A stretch of 12,200 bases of DNA. Origin: Deltaproteobacteria bacterium. Its GTDB lineage: Bacteria; Desulfobacterota; Desulfobacteria; Desulfobacterales; JAFDCJ01. The stretch's first letter is position 1. The number at the start of each line of letters is the position of its first letter. Shown here piece after piece: positions 1-7,703 of this stretch. The position numbers and the translations under genes were made by a program. The stretch is from contig JAJRVC010000028.1 of assembly GCA_024277475.1 (NCBI GenBank), forward strand, positions 1 to 12,200, given 5' to 3'. The notes under the pieces are model-generated. The model did no database searches. It was given only the letters and a program-made list of their open reading frames with translations, and was not told the DNA's origin.

Positions 1-2
1 AA

Positions 3-233
3 AAAACAGGAGAAGTAATCAAACGTATCAAATCCGGCGAACGACTTACGCTGACATATCGGGGAAAACCGCTTGCCGTTATTGAGCCCGCCACTGACAA
101 AGATATAAAGATGATAGATAGGGTAAGTGACTCAGTAAAAGCCTGGGATAGCATCGAATCAACTCTTAGCAGCACGAATCCTGAATTTAAAAATTGGCGA
201 GAGGCAACCGGGTGGGTTCGAAACAGGAACTGA
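3..233 (+). CDS. Phd/YefM-like antitoxin, 3' part only
   Basis: This open frame enters from the left edge and ends at TGA 231-233, so only the last 76 codons are present. The visible start reads TGEVIKRIKSGERLTLTYRG followed by KPLAVIEP. This is the typical strand-turn-strand of Phd/YefM/RelB-type antitoxins, in which a short helix and 'G..L.l.yrGkpvAvi.P' form the DNA-binding dimer. The tail (FKNWREATGWVRNRN) would be the toxin-neutralising segment. Antitoxins of this family bind their partner toxin and repress their own operon. The following PIN-domain gene overlaps it by 22 bases, the usual antitoxin-toxin arrangement. The start codon, N-terminus and promoter lie outside the window. The family assignment rests on this motif and the neighbour, and is fairly secure. 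Confidence 0.75.
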   Translation, partial: KTGEVIKRIKSGERLTLTYRGKPLAVIEPATDKDIKMIDRVSDSVKAWDSIESTLSSTNPEFKNWREATGWVRNRN

Positions 234-680
234 TTTTAATCGATACAAATATTTTTTGTAATTGATCTTCGCTACAAAAGAGACACGAACTTTAAGTTGA
301 ACCAATCATTTCTTTCTTCTGTTGCTCACAACGGCAGCGGTTTTACTACCATCGTCAATTTGTTAGAACTCTGCAGTATCCTTTCTTTTAATCTCAACCA
401 GGATCAACTGATTGATTTGTGGACCTATTTTCAAGACAGATACAAAATTACAGTTTTACCTGAGCCGGACCCTAAAAGTGATTTTCCATCCATAAAAATC
501 AATCGGTTATTTGATATTATAGGTAAAAAAACCTCATTTGGTGATGCATTGATGATCTCCGTTGCCGAAAAATACCTTCCATTTGTTTCAACCATGGTTA
601 CCTGGGATAATGAGCACTTCAAAGATAAATTTTCCGGCAAGGTCCTGACGCCCAATGAGTTTCTTGCCGGCCTCGCTTGA
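212..680 (+). pseudogene. PIN-domain (VapC-like) toxin, frameshifted near the N-terminus
   Basis: PIN-domain toxins are Mg-dependent RNases that cut tRNA or other RNA and are held in check by the upstream antitoxin. From GTG 212 the frame reads VGSKQELILIDTNIFCN and hits TGA 263-265. The rest of the domain continues in the +1 frame to TGA 678-680. Removing one T from the six-T run at 252-257 joins them as ..LILIDTNIF-VIDLRYKRDTNFKLNQ.., a convincing PIN start with its first acidic residue (IDTN). The later acidic positions are in TTIVNLLEL (E), SFGDALMIS (D) and VTWDNEHF (D). Without correction, the only long frame begins at TTG 297 and lacks the first catalytic Asp, so it should be inactive. 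The defect could be a real decay event, a base-calling error in a homopolymer, or (less likely) slippage-dependent expression. Confidence 0.7.
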
Positions 681-742
681 GATATATCTGCAATTTTTTT
701 TCTACCGTGGCATGAAACATGCAATTTTCATCATCCAAATTC

Positions 743-856
743 TTGACAGTCTCGTAAAAAATCAAAATTATTGGATTTATATTTCATAACCTATTTAAAT
801 TATTGATTTAGAAATTAGATTTTTGTGTTTTTTGTGCCTTTTTGCGGCTATATCAA
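743..856 (+). repeat. Dispersed MITE-like repeat, copy 1
   Basis: The left end TTGACAGTCTCGTAAAAA, the core ATAACCTATTTAAATTATT and the right end TTGTGCCTTTTTGCGGC match copies at 2700-2816 (plus) and 10561-10673 (minus). Its right end is nearly the same as that of the minus-strand copy, including the TTTGTG run and ATCAA. The two ends form an imperfect inverted repeat (TTGA..CG(T/C)AAAAA). No open frame lies inside, consistent with a non-autonomous miniature element. Confidence 0.75.
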
Positions 857-1136
857 TTCTTAAGTACATCATCCATTCTTTGATAAAAGATTTGTGGTCC
901 ATCGGGTCCGATCAGGTCTAAGACGTTAGGATCCTGAATTAACATCGCGATGACTCTTCAATCCGGCAGGAAGTTTGTGCCTGTTTTGCGGATTTGGACG
1001 TCTTCTGATGGAAGAAGGGGGGGTAAGTATAAACCCAATGTTGCATAAACAACACGGCAAAGAATAGGTAAACCTGAAACGACAACGTTATCTGCTGCAA
1101 CTGTCAAAATATTGACTGAAAAATTGGAAAATTGCA

Positions 1137-1142
1137 GAAGGA
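1137..1142 (+). promoter_or_regulatory. Ribosome binding site for the SH3-domain protein
   Basis: The AGAAGGAG sequence lies just upstream of ATG 1149 at suitable spacing. This supports that codon as the start, and it is also the codon that begins a signal peptide. Confidence 0.6.
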
Positions 1143-1148
1143 GATTAG

Positions 1149-2336
1149 ATGAAAACCAGATATATAGACCCCCGAAAGTCCATATTAGTTCTCCTCGTGG
1201 GTACATTTATTTGTTGGGCAGCGGTCGTAAATGCAACCGAACAATGGGATGCGAAGGCGACTGCAAGGGTCAACCTGAGAAAAAACCCGAATTCAAAGGG
1301 GATCATCCTGAGTATCGTCCCCCAGGGCTTCAAAGTCAGGATATTGGAGAAGAAAGGACTTTGGTGCAGGGTTGAGGTTGAAGGCGAAATCCATGGCAGG
1401 GGCTGGGTGTATGGCAAGTACTTAGAAGAAATTGTGCCGGAAGTTCCGGCAGCAGGGTCTGCCGTGCCAACCGTGAAAGTTGAGATTGCAGCCCGGGAAC
1501 AAATGCAAGGGGCCCCTCCGGCAGAACCAGCGTTCGAAACCCGGTTACCAGGTGACAAGGAAAATTTACTGAATACGCCCTCGCCTGGAAGCGTCTCCCG
1601 GATTGATGCAACGATACAATCATCAGTTCGCTCTGGATTCCAGGACCTGGATAATGAATCCAGTGTCCTTTCACAGGCGGAAATCTTAGCAGCTCAGGAA
1701 CGGGTACAGCTTATTCCGCTACAGGCACTTCCCCAGGTCCGGACGCAGGATGAAAAGCAAAAGCCGTTGCCGGCACCTCCGCCGGAAAAAGCCTCACGGG
1801 CCGGTGTTGCTGGACGACCTTCGATTCGCAATGAATTTATAGGCGGGAAGGATGAATCGATTGCCGTTTCAAAGGCGGATGTTCCCGTAGTCGGAAAACC
1901 GGCTCATATTCCTAAAATTCAAGCGCCGCCATCCGGCATTGAAAGTGATGCACTTGTGGCGATTGAAAAACCAACTTTAGAGGTTCCAGTCCAGGAAGAT
2001 TTAATTCCGCACTTTAAGAAGCTCCCGGCCCAAAATAAAGAACCAGCCCAAAAAAATGAACCGACTACAACCGGGCAGCAAGAACTGCTCGGGGTGAAAG
2101 AGCGGACCGCGTCTATTTCGCCTAGGGTTGCAGAAATTGTAAGGCCAAGACAGGCCGTATCTCATGAGATAAAAAATCCGATATACAGGCAGAACTCCAT
2201 GGGACTGGTTGAACTTACCCTGAAATTGATGTCAATCGCATTGTCCTGCCTTGTGATCCTCTTTCTCCACAGAGCGAATAAAACTGCAGCGAATCGCTAT
2301 GATGCTAATAAAACAGCAATTCCAGTGCAGTCTTGA
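1149..2336 (+). CDS. Exported, membrane-anchored SH3b-domain protein
   Basis: The 395-aa product has a basic N-terminus and a hydrophobic core at about residues 11-29, ending VNA-TE, which reads as a Sec signal peptide or uncleaved anchor. Residues about 33-95 form a bacterial SH3 (SH3b) domain: AKATARVNLRKNPNSKG, then VPQGFKVRILEKKGLWCRVE, then GWVYGKYL. Such domains usually bind peptidoglycan or peptides in the envelope. Residues about 96-350 are a low-complexity Pro/Glu/Ala/Lys-rich linker without a recognisable fold. A second hydrophobic segment at about 353-373 ends in a short basic tail. The likely topology is a periplasmic SH3b head and long spacer with membrane attachment at one or both ends. 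It stands alone between two large spacers, so context gives no specific role. No enzymatic domain such as an amidase or NlpC/P60 is visible. Confidence 0.8.
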   Translation: MKTRYIDPRKSILVLLVGTFICWAAVVNATEQWDAKATARVNLRKNPNSKGIILSIVPQGFKVRILEKKGLWCRVEVEGEIHGRGWVYGKYLEEIVPEVPAAGSAVPTVKVEIAAREQMQGAPPAEPAFETRLPGDKENLLNTPSPGSVSRIDATIQSSVRSGFQDLDNESSVLSQAEILAAQERVQLIPLQALPQVRTQDEKQKPLPAPPPEKASRAGVAGRPSIRNEFIGGKDESIAVSKADVPVVGKPAHIPKIQAPPSGIESDALVAIEKPTLEVPVQEDLIPHFKKLPAQNKEPAQKNEPTTTGQQELLGVKERTASISPRVAEIVRPRQAVSHEIKNPIYRQNSMGLVELTLKLMSIALSCLVILFLHRANKTAANRYDANKTAIPVQS

Positions 2337-2524
2337 TACCTTGCAGCATAGATAACCTGATTCCGTATTCGATTTTAAGTAAACCCGCCATATGAAACTA
2401 TCCAAGGACAACTTCCCGCTTCCCTCAATTAAACGATACTTTCCTGACTGATCTAAAAATAACACCCTCGCAAACACTTATAACTATTTAAAAATGTTGT
2501 AAAAAAAATAGGATATATGTTTTC

Positions 2525-2553
2525 TTGACAAATTTAAACCGCTACTTTATGGT
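2525..2553 (+). promoter_or_regulatory. Possible sigma-70 promoter
   Basis: A perfect -35 box TTGACA (2525-2530) is followed after 17 bases by TATGGT (2548-2553), which matches four of six -10 positions. It is about 470 bp from the next start codon and a repeat element lies between, so it is uncertain that it serves the importer. Confidence 0.25.
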
Positions 2554-2699
2554 AGCCGGATATCTCCCCTTAATGTTGCAACATCTGGGCTTTCTTCAAA
2601 TTAAAAAATAGCAGACAGGATTTACAGGCTCATCAGGATAGAAGGGCCTTCGGTCTAAGGATATCTCGCTGCAGGCGAAAAAAACTTTACCCCGCTAAA

Positions 2700-2816
2700 T
2701 TTGACAATCTCGTAAAAAGTCAAAATCCTCAAATTTTGATCCCCATAACCTGTTGAAATTATTAAATGTGGAATTTGAAATTTGGCTCTTTTCGGACTTT
2801 TTACGAAACCATCAAA
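2700..2816 (+). repeat. Dispersed MITE-like repeat, copy 2, with terminal inverted repeats
   Basis: The element is about 117 bp. Its ends 2700-2721 and 2795-2816 are 22-bp inverted repeats with four mismatches. The inner 12 bp, TCGTAAAAAGTC, pair perfectly with GACTTTTTACGA, and the outer TTTGA with TCAAA. The core ATAACCTGTTGAAATTATTAA is shared with copies 1 and 3. The interior has no coding frame. It lies between the SH3 gene and the importer. As RNA it could fold into a long hairpin. Confidence 0.8.
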
Positions 2817-3012
2817 TTTAAAAGAACAGCGCAGCGTATCTAACCAGGGTTATTAGTCCTGTAAAATGTTACCGCAATTATGATTAGGAGCACTTAAGAA
2901 AAGCCATAGTCGGCGAACATCCAGCAAACCAAATAGATTCTTTTAACCCTTTACCCGGATAAACCGGAAATGTTTTTTCACAAAACACAAAGAATTCACA
3001 ATTAAACTCTAA

Positions 3013-3019
3013 AAGGAGG
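3013..3019 (+). promoter_or_regulatory. Strong ribosome binding site of the binding-protein gene
   Basis: AAGGAGG is a full anti-16S match, seven bases before ATG 3027. It fixes the start and suggests high expression, as is usual for periplasmic binding proteins. Confidence 0.8.
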
Positions 3020-3026
3020 CTGTGCC

Positions 3027-4013
3027 ATGAAAAAAATTGTATGGGGTGTCATGATCGTTTTTTTCTCAGTTTCATTTGCATTGACTGCAAGCGCCACAAA
3101 ACCCTTTAAAATCGCTGCCATTTTTCAGACAGCCATCGAAGAGCCATGGGACGGCGTTATTCATCAGGCCTGTCTCAAGGCCCAAAAGGAAATGGGGAAT
3201 ATCGAATATGAATTCACCGAGAAAATTGCTGCCGCTGATTTTGAAAAAGTTCTGCGGGAATATGCGGAACGAGGATTTGATCTGATCGTGGGAGACGCCT
3301 TTCTGGCGGGAGAAGATCCGGTCCGCAGGGTTGCCAAGGATTATCCCGAGATCGCTTTTGCCTTCGGTTCAGAGTTCGGGCCGGTCGCACCCAATCTTTC
3401 CGTTTTTGACAACTGGATTCACGAACCAGCCTACCTGTGCGGTGTAATTGCCGGTCGTCTTACCAAAACCAATGTACTGGGAGTGGTTGCCGCCATCCCC
3501 ATCGGAGAGGTGAACCGGCTGGTGAATGCCTTCAAAGCCGGCGCGCTTAAAGTCAACCCCAAAGTCAAAGTTAAAATATCCTATATCGGCGGATGGTTCG
3601 ATCCTCCCAAGGCCAAAGAGGCTGCCATCGCCCAGATCGAGGCCGGTGCGGATCTGATTTTTGCCGAACGATTCGGCGTCTTTGAAGCTGCTAAAGAGAA
3701 GGGCATCTTTGCCTTCGGCAACATGTCGGACCAGAATGCGATGGCACCCGGCGTGGTGATTACCGGACCGATGTGGGACATGTATCCCACCATCAAATTC
3801 TGCATCGAAATGGTCCGAAAAAAAGCCTGGGTGTCCATGGATCTTGGCGAATGGTCCATGATGGCCAAGGGCGGTTCCCGCCTGGCGCCGTTTCATTCCT
3901 TTGAAAAGACGCTGCCGCCTGCTGTTATTAAAGAGGTTCGGGATCTGGAACAGAAAATTCTTAGCGGAACCTATCGGGTGCCGGTTGATGAGCAGAAGCC
4001 GGCTTCGGACTGA
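3027..4013 (+). CDS. BMP-family (PnrA-like) periplasmic substrate-binding protein of an ABC importer
   Basis: The 328-aa product has a signal peptide at residues 1-23 (MKKIVWGVMIVFFS..., cleavage SASA-TKPF). There is no lipobox Cys, so a soluble periplasmic protein is expected. The mature part starts KIAAIFQTAIEEPWDGVIHQA (about 28-48). It continues with the family's FDLIVGDAF (84-92), PEIAFAFG (107-114), HEPAYLCGVIAGRLTKT (132-148), GADLIFAE (207-214), FGNMSDQ (230-236) and VITGPMWDM (244-252). This is the Bmp/PnrA layout of two alpha/beta lobes closing on a ligand. Known members bind purine or pyrimidine nucleosides. The deaminase downstream makes a pyrimidine base or nucleoside a reasonable ligand here, but specificity cannot be read from sequence. 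It leads the transporter cluster but is separated from the ATPase gene by 162 bases of repeat DNA. Confidence 0.9.
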   Translation: MKKIVWGVMIVFFSVSFALTASATKPFKIAAIFQTAIEEPWDGVIHQACLKAQKEMGNIEYEFTEKIAAADFEKVLREYAERGFDLIVGDAFLAGEDPVRRVAKDYPEIAFAFGSEFGPVAPNLSVFDNWIHEPAYLCGVIAGRLTKTNVLGVVAAIPIGEVNRLVNAFKAGALKVNPKVKVKISYIGGWFDPPKAKEAAIAQIEAGADLIFAERFGVFEAAKEKGIFAFGNMSDQNAMAPGVVITGPMWDMYPTIKFCIEMVRKKAWVSMDLGEWSMMAKGGSRLAPFHSFEKTLPPAVIKEVRDLEQKILSGTYRVPVDEQKPASD

Positions 4014-4026
4014 AATGGGGATAACC

Positions 4027-4056
4027 GTTCACAGGTTCAGGGTTCAACGTTCAAGG
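4027..4056 (+). repeat. Heptamer-periodic GTTCA repeat, identical in inverted orientation at 7834-7859
   Basis: The units GTTCACAG, GTTCAGG, GTTCAAC and GTTCAAG follow each other with about seven-base period. The 26 bp at 4027-4052 are the exact reverse complement of 7834-7859, about 3.8 kb away. The repeat lies between the binding-protein and ATPase genes. Confidence 0.85.
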
Positions 4057-4099
4057 TTGTTGTTAAAAAATCAGTTTTGCCGTTTTCAAGAAGTATCTT

Positions 4100-4150
4100 A
4101 CCGCAGAGCACGCGGAGATTGTTTTAATTTTTTTTCTCGGCGTTCTCCGT
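4100..4150. repeat. Imperfect inverted repeat, ACCGCAGAG.../...TTCTCCGT type
   Basis: ACCGCAGAGCACGCGGAGA (4100-4118) and TCTCGGCGTTCTCCGT (4135-4150) are imperfect reverse complements around an AT-rich centre with an eight-T run. It resembles the small 'cGCAGAGacGCagAGa' palindromic elements scattered in many bacterial genomes. It sits directly before the ATPase gene. Confidence 0.55.
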
Positions 4151-4152
4151 TC

Positions 4153-4166
4153 ATCAGTATACTGAT
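4153..4166. promoter_or_regulatory. Perfect 14-bp palindrome before the ATPase gene
   Basis: ATCAGTATACTGAT is its own reverse complement and ends nine bases before ATG 4176. It could be a repressor site or a chance palindrome. It also contains TATACT, a good -10-like hexamer, but no matching -35 box lies 17 bases upstream. Confidence 0.3.
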
Positions 4167-4175
4167 TTCTCCGCC

Positions 4176-5696
4176 ATGATAAATAACAAACAGCCGCTGG
4201 TGACGATGGCCGGTATAACCAAGCACTTTCTGGATACTGTTGCCAGCGACGATATCACTTTTAACCTCTATGCCGGCGAGATTTGCGCCTTGCTGGGTGA
4301 AAACGGGGCCGGCAAGACGACCCTGATGAATATTCTTTTCGGGTATTACACCTGCGATGAGGGGCAGATTTTCATTAAAGGGGAAAAAGTAAACCTCTCC
4401 GCTCCCAAAGATGCGATCAGGCGCGGTGTGGGGATGATCCACCAGCATTTTGCCCTGGTCCCTTCTCAAACCGTACTTGAAAATATCATTATCGGCACGG
4501 GTTCCGGGAAAAATATTTTTCTTAATCTCAAAACTGCCCGCCGAGACATTGCCGCCCTGCAGGAACGCTTCGGTTTGCAGGTTGATCCGGACGTCAAAAT
4601 CTGGACCCTGTCGGTGGGTGAACAGCAAAAAGTAGAGATCCTAAAAGCGTTATACCGTGAGGTGGACATCCTGATCATGGATGAACCGACGGCGGTGCTG
4701 GCTCCGGCTGAAACCGATGAGCTCTTTAAAACCTTAAGATCCCTTGTCAAAGAAGGGCGTTCGATCGTTTTTATATCCCATAAACTAAACGAGGTCATGG
4801 ATATTTCAGACCGCATCGTGGTGCTGAGGGCCGGCCGGGTCGTGGCGGAAAGAAAAACTGCCGAAACCAATTCCAAAGAGTTGGCCAATCTCATGGTCGG
4901 CCGGGAGCTTCTGGAAAATCTCGAAAAAAAGAATATCACTGCCGGACGGCCGGTGCTGGAAATCGAAAATCTCAGTGCGCTGAATGACAAAAATATAGCA
5001 GCCCTGCACGACTTTAACCTTGTGGTAAAACGCAATGAGATATTGGGAATGGCCGGCATTTCAGGCAATGGCCAGCGCGAGCTGGCAGAAATTCTTTTCG
5101 GGTTGCGACATCCGACCGAGGGTATCGTAAAAATAAACGGCGATTTGCTTAAATTTGGCAGCCCGACATCGGCCATCAGTTTAAAAATGGGCAGAATACC
5201 GGAAGACAGAATGGATACCGGTTTGATGATGGACCTCACGGTTGAGGAGAATCTGATCCTGGAAAACCATTCGTCTACCGGGTTTCAACGCTACGGCTTG
5301 ATGAAATCGAAAAAGATACATCAATTCAGCGATGAGTTGATTGGCGCTTATGCTATCAAGACGGCCGATCGTGAAGTCGTGACCAAGAGTTTGTCCGGCG
5401 GCAACCTGCAAAAGGTGATGCTGGCCAGGGAGCTTGCCGGGCGGCCGGCGATGGTCGTCGCCGCTCAGCCTACGCGTGGCCTCGATGTGGGCGCCATGGA
5501 ATATATTCATCAGAGAATTTTACAGGAGCGTGAAAGAGGGGCGGCCATTCTTCTGATCTCAGAAGATCTGGATGAAATTTTTAACCTGAGTGACCGTATT
5601 GTCGTATTGTACGAGGGCCGAATCATGGGGGCAGTTCGCTGTGAGGATGCCACCCGTGAGCAGGTCGGCCTCTGGATGAGCGGGGTGCGGCATTGA
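4176..5696 (+). CDS. Double-domain ATPase of a BMP-type nucleoside ABC importer (YufO/NupO-like)
   Basis: The 506-aa protein contains two ABC cassettes that power the two permeases encoded next. Domain 1: Walker A GENGAGKTT (41-49), Q-loop MIHQHFALVP (87-96), signature LSVGEQ (145-150), Walker B ILIMDEPTAVLAP (165-177), switch His202 (FISHKL). Domain 2: a degenerate Walker A GISGNGQRE (294-302) without the Lys-Thr pair, signature LSGGN (406-410), a Walker B-like VVAAQPTRGLD (427-437) with Gln431 in place of the catalytic Glu, and ISEDLDE where the switch His should be. This asymmetric second half is normal for carbohydrate/nucleoside (CUT2-like) ATPases. No Shine-Dalgarno is seen before ATG 4176. 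The next possible in-frame starts (GTG 4200, ATG 4206) would remove few residues. The stop overlaps the first permease start (TTGA). Confidence 0.92.
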   Translation: MINNKQPLVTMAGITKHFLDTVASDDITFNLYAGEICALLGENGAGKTTLMNILFGYYTCDEGQIFIKGEKVNLSAPKDAIRRGVGMIHQHFALVPSQTVLENIIIGTGSGKNIFLNLKTARRDIAALQERFGLQVDPDVKIWTLSVGEQQKVEILKALYREVDILIMDEPTAVLAPAETDELFKTLRSLVKEGRSIVFISHKLNEVMDISDRIVVLRAGRVVAERKTAETNSKELANLMVGRELLENLEKKNITAGRPVLEIENLSALNDKNIAALHDFNLVVKRNEILGMAGISGNGQRELAEILFGLRHPTEGIVKINGDLLKFGSPTSAISLKMGRIPEDRMDTGLMMDLTVEENLILENHSSTGFQRYGLMKSKKIHQFSDELIGAYAIKTADREVVTKSLSGGNLQKVMLARELAGRPAMVVAAQPTRGLDVGAMEYIHQRILQERERGAAILLISEDLDEIFNLSDRIVVLYEGRIMGAVRCEDATREQVGLWMSGVRH

Positions 5697-6757
5697 CCGG
5701 TTTCAAGCTGACAAAACGCAGGCCCCTGCCGGGATGGGCCCGTGTCGTTATCCCGATTGCAGCGATCTTGGCCACACTGGTCCTCTCTGCCATCCCGATT
5801 CTGATTGCCGGCGGGAATCTCTGGAAGTCATACTATTATCTTTTTTACGGTGCTTTGGGGACCCGCTACAACCTGTTGGAAACGTTCGTAAAGGCCAGTC
5901 CGCTTTTACTGACGGGACTGGCGGTGGCCTTTGCTTTCAGGGCCAAGTTCTGGAATATCGGCGCCGAAGGTCAGCTGTTGGCCGGCGCTCTGACAGCCAC
6001 CGTGCTGGGGGTTTCGATGGGCGGCATACCCCAAATGGTGGTTTTGCCCACTGTCATCGTTGCGGGGTTTCTGGCCGGGGGCATCTGGGCTGCGATTCCG
6101 GCACTTCTCAAAACCAAACTCAAAGTCGATGATGTGGTCTCCACCCTGCTTTTAAACTATGTCATGATTAACATCATGGGTGCCCTCCTTTTCGGACCCC
6201 TGCAGCAGCCCGGCTCCAGCTGGCCGCGATCCTCGGCCATTGTCGAGGCGGCCACTTATCCGATCCTGATGGTGCGTTCACGCTTTCACCTGGGGATCCC
6301 GCTGTCCTTTCTGGCGGTGCTGGTCATCTGGTTCATCAACAAAAAGACCACTTTCGGCTATCAGTCCAGGGCGGTCGGGGTGAATGCCAGAGCCGCTAAC
6401 TTCGGCGGGATCAATACGACGAAGGTCATTCTGTGGACAGCCCTGATATCGGGCGGCCTGGCCGGCCTGGCCGGGGTGGGGGAGCTGTGTGCGATTCAGC
6501 GCCGCCTGATCATGGATATCTCGCCCGGTTACGGCTATTCCGGAATTGTAATTGCCATGCTGGGCAATCTGCACCCGATGGGTGTGCTTTTTTCGTCTCT
6601 TTTTTTCAGCGTTGTAATTGTCGGTGTGCAGACCATGAGTCGCATGACCGGCGTTCCCGCCTATATTGCCGAAGTTATTCAGGGTATGGCACTGATGGTA
6701 ATGCTCATCTTCCTGTTGTTTACGGAATACAAAATAAAACGGGTGCGTAAGCAATGA
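5693..6757 (+). CDS. ABC importer permease, BMP/nucleoside type (YufP/NupP-like)
   Basis: The 354-aa protein is very hydrophobic. It has about eight to ten membrane segments, beginning with VVIPIAAILATLVLSAIPILIAGG, and belongs to the BPD_transp_2 family of inner-membrane permeases. Family motifs include KASPLLLTGLAVAFAFRAKFWNIGAEGQLLAGAL (about 67-100) and the coupling-region KLKVDDVVSTLLLNYVMINI. A later stretch, ISGGLAGLAGVGEL...GYGYSGIVIAMLGNLHPMG, also fits. The start is TTG 5693, overlapping the ATPase stop by four bases, which implies translational coupling. The C-terminus ends in a basic YKIKRVRKQ tail. It pairs with the next protein to form the heterodimeric channel. Confidence 0.9.
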   Translation: MTGFKLTKRRPLPGWARVVIPIAAILATLVLSAIPILIAGGNLWKSYYYLFYGALGTRYNLLETFVKASPLLLTGLAVAFAFRAKFWNIGAEGQLLAGALTATVLGVSMGGIPQMVVLPTVIVAGFLAGGIWAAIPALLKTKLKVDDVVSTLLLNYVMINIMGALLFGPLQQPGSSWPRSSAIVEAATYPILMVRSRFHLGIPLSFLAVLVIWFINKKTTFGYQSRAVGVNARAANFGGINTTKVILWTALISGGLAGLAGVGELCAIQRRLIMDISPGYGYSGIVIAMLGNLHPMGVLFSSLFFSVVIVGVQTMSRMTGVPAYIAEVIQGMALMVMLIFLLFTEYKIKRVRKQ

Positions 6758-7701
6758 GCGAACTTTTTGATATCGCATTTATTGCGGGGCTCATCGGAGC
6801 GACGATGCGAATGGCAACCCCGATCATATTTGCTACCCTGGGGGAGATCCTGGCAGAGCGATCCGGTGTTTTGAACCTGGGCATCGAGGGCATCATGCTG
6901 ATGGGGGCCATGACCGGATTCCTGGTTACCTTTGCTTCGGGTTCCATCTGGACCGGTGTGCTGGCTGCGGCCCTGGTAGGGATGTTGCTGGGGCTGCTGA
7001 TGGCATTTTTGGCCGTCGATCTGGGGTTGAGCCAACACGTGTCTGGGCTGGGTATTACCCTGTTTTCATCCGGACTGGCCATGTTCATTTATCGATTGTA
7101 TGTCGGATCGCCTACGGTGCCGCCTACGATCGAGCCTTTCAAGCAGATTGCGCTGCCGGTTCTATCAAAGATCCCCCTGGTCGGCCCGGGCCTTTTTACG
7201 CAATATTCTCTGACCTATTTTGCCTGGCTGTTAATACTGCTGATGTCGATATTGTTGTATAAAACCAAACTGGGCCTGAAAATCCGAACGGTGGGTGAAA
7301 ACCCGGTGGTTGCCGACACCGTCGGGGTCAATGTAACCTTGACCCGGACCCTTTGTTTGGTATTTGGCGGTGCGCTGATGGGTGTCGGCGGCGCTTTTCT
7401 GACCCTGGCCCATCAAAATATGTTTCTGATCGATGTGATCGGCGGTCGCGGATGGGTTGCCATTGCCATGGTCATTTTCGGCAACTGGGACCCCGTCAAA
7501 GGCACCTTGGGGGCGCTCATTTTCGGTTTCCTGGATGCTTTGCAGTTAAGACTTCAAGGATTCGGGATTGCCGTTTCCTTTCATCTTTTCCTGATGATTC
7601 CTTATCTTCTGACAATTGTGGCCCTGATCAGTGTATCCAGGAAAGCCGTGGTCCCGGCCGGTCTGCTGAAACCCTACCGAAGAGAGGAGAAGGGGGGATA
7701 A
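6754..7701 (+). CDS. Second ABC importer permease, BMP/nucleoside type (YufQ/NupQ-like)
   Basis: The 315-aa integral membrane protein of the BPD_transp_2 family is the partner of the preceding permease. Diagnostic segments are MATPIIFATLGEILAERSGVLNLGIEGIMLMGA (about residues 18-50), LGLSQHVSGLGITLFSSGLAMF, and VAIAMVIFGNWDPVKGTLGALIFGFLDALQLRLQ towards the C-terminus. ATG 6754 overlaps the previous stop (ATGA), so translation is probably coupled. The polypeptide ends KPYRREEKGG. The gene is followed by a repeat-filled spacer rather than by an obvious terminator, so transcription may continue into the deaminase gene 249 bp downstream. Confidence 0.9.
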   Translation: MSELFDIAFIAGLIGATMRMATPIIFATLGEILAERSGVLNLGIEGIMLMGAMTGFLVTFASGSIWTGVLAAALVGMLLGLLMAFLAVDLGLSQHVSGLGITLFSSGLAMFIYRLYVGSPTVPPTIEPFKQIALPVLSKIPLVGPGLFTQYSLTYFAWLLILLMSILLYKTKLGLKIRTVGENPVVADTVGVNVTLTRTLCLVFGGALMGVGGAFLTLAHQNMFLIDVIGGRGWVAIAMVIFGNWDPVKGTLGALIFGFLDALQLRLQGFGIAVSFHLFLMIPYLLTIVALISVSRKAVVPAGLLKPYRREEKGG

Positions 7702-7703
7702 TA

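Larger units (their letters stand above)
681..1148. other. Intergenic spacer with no convincing gene
   Basis: This 468-bp gap contains dispersed repeat copy 1 (about 743-856). The remainder has only short open frames on either strand, without ribosome sites or recognisable domains. A seven-G run sits near 1017-1023. I see no clear sigma-70 promoter for the SH3 gene that follows, and no tRNA or riboswitch signature. Confidence 0.6.
2337..3026. other. 690-bp intergenic region upstream of the importer
   Basis: No convincing gene is present. The region holds a possible sigma-70 promoter at 2525-2553, a small inverted repeat GCTAC/GTAGC at 2541-2555 overlapping its -10, a GGATATCTC motif that occurs twice (near 2558 and 2660), and dispersed repeat copy 2 (2700-2816). 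The last 200 bases before the binding-protein gene show no riboswitch consensus that I recognise and no clear promoter. Confidence 0.55.

Noticed and set aside
427..437. Loss of Lys-Thr and catalytic Glu in the second ATPase domain as a sign of decay (positions are residues of the ATPase at 4176-5696)
   Set aside because: A degenerate second site is the normal state of this two-domain importer ATPase family. The first site is complete.
1040..1110. Possible c-di-GMP or other riboswitch before the SH3 gene
   Set aside because: Short A-rich stretches recall riboswitch joining regions, but the conserved paired core and the GCAAAGCC-type motif are absent.
958..1206. 82-aa minus-strand frame partly in the spacer before the SH3 gene
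   Set aside because: No ribosome site or domain, and it overlaps the SH3 gene start, so it is not supported as a gene.
3369..3896. 175-aa open frame on the minus strand
   Set aside because: It is antisense to the binding-protein gene, which has a signal peptide, strong ribosome site and clear family motifs.
3901..4179. 92-aa plus-strand frame overlapping the end of the binding-protein gene
   Set aside because: It is out of frame with the real gene and runs through repeat DNA. Its Arg-rich sequence has no motif.
4466..5239. 257-aa open frame on the minus strand
   Set aside because: It is entirely antisense to the ATPase gene, Ser/Arg-rich in composition, with no domain or ribosome site. It is a shadow of the GC-biased codons.
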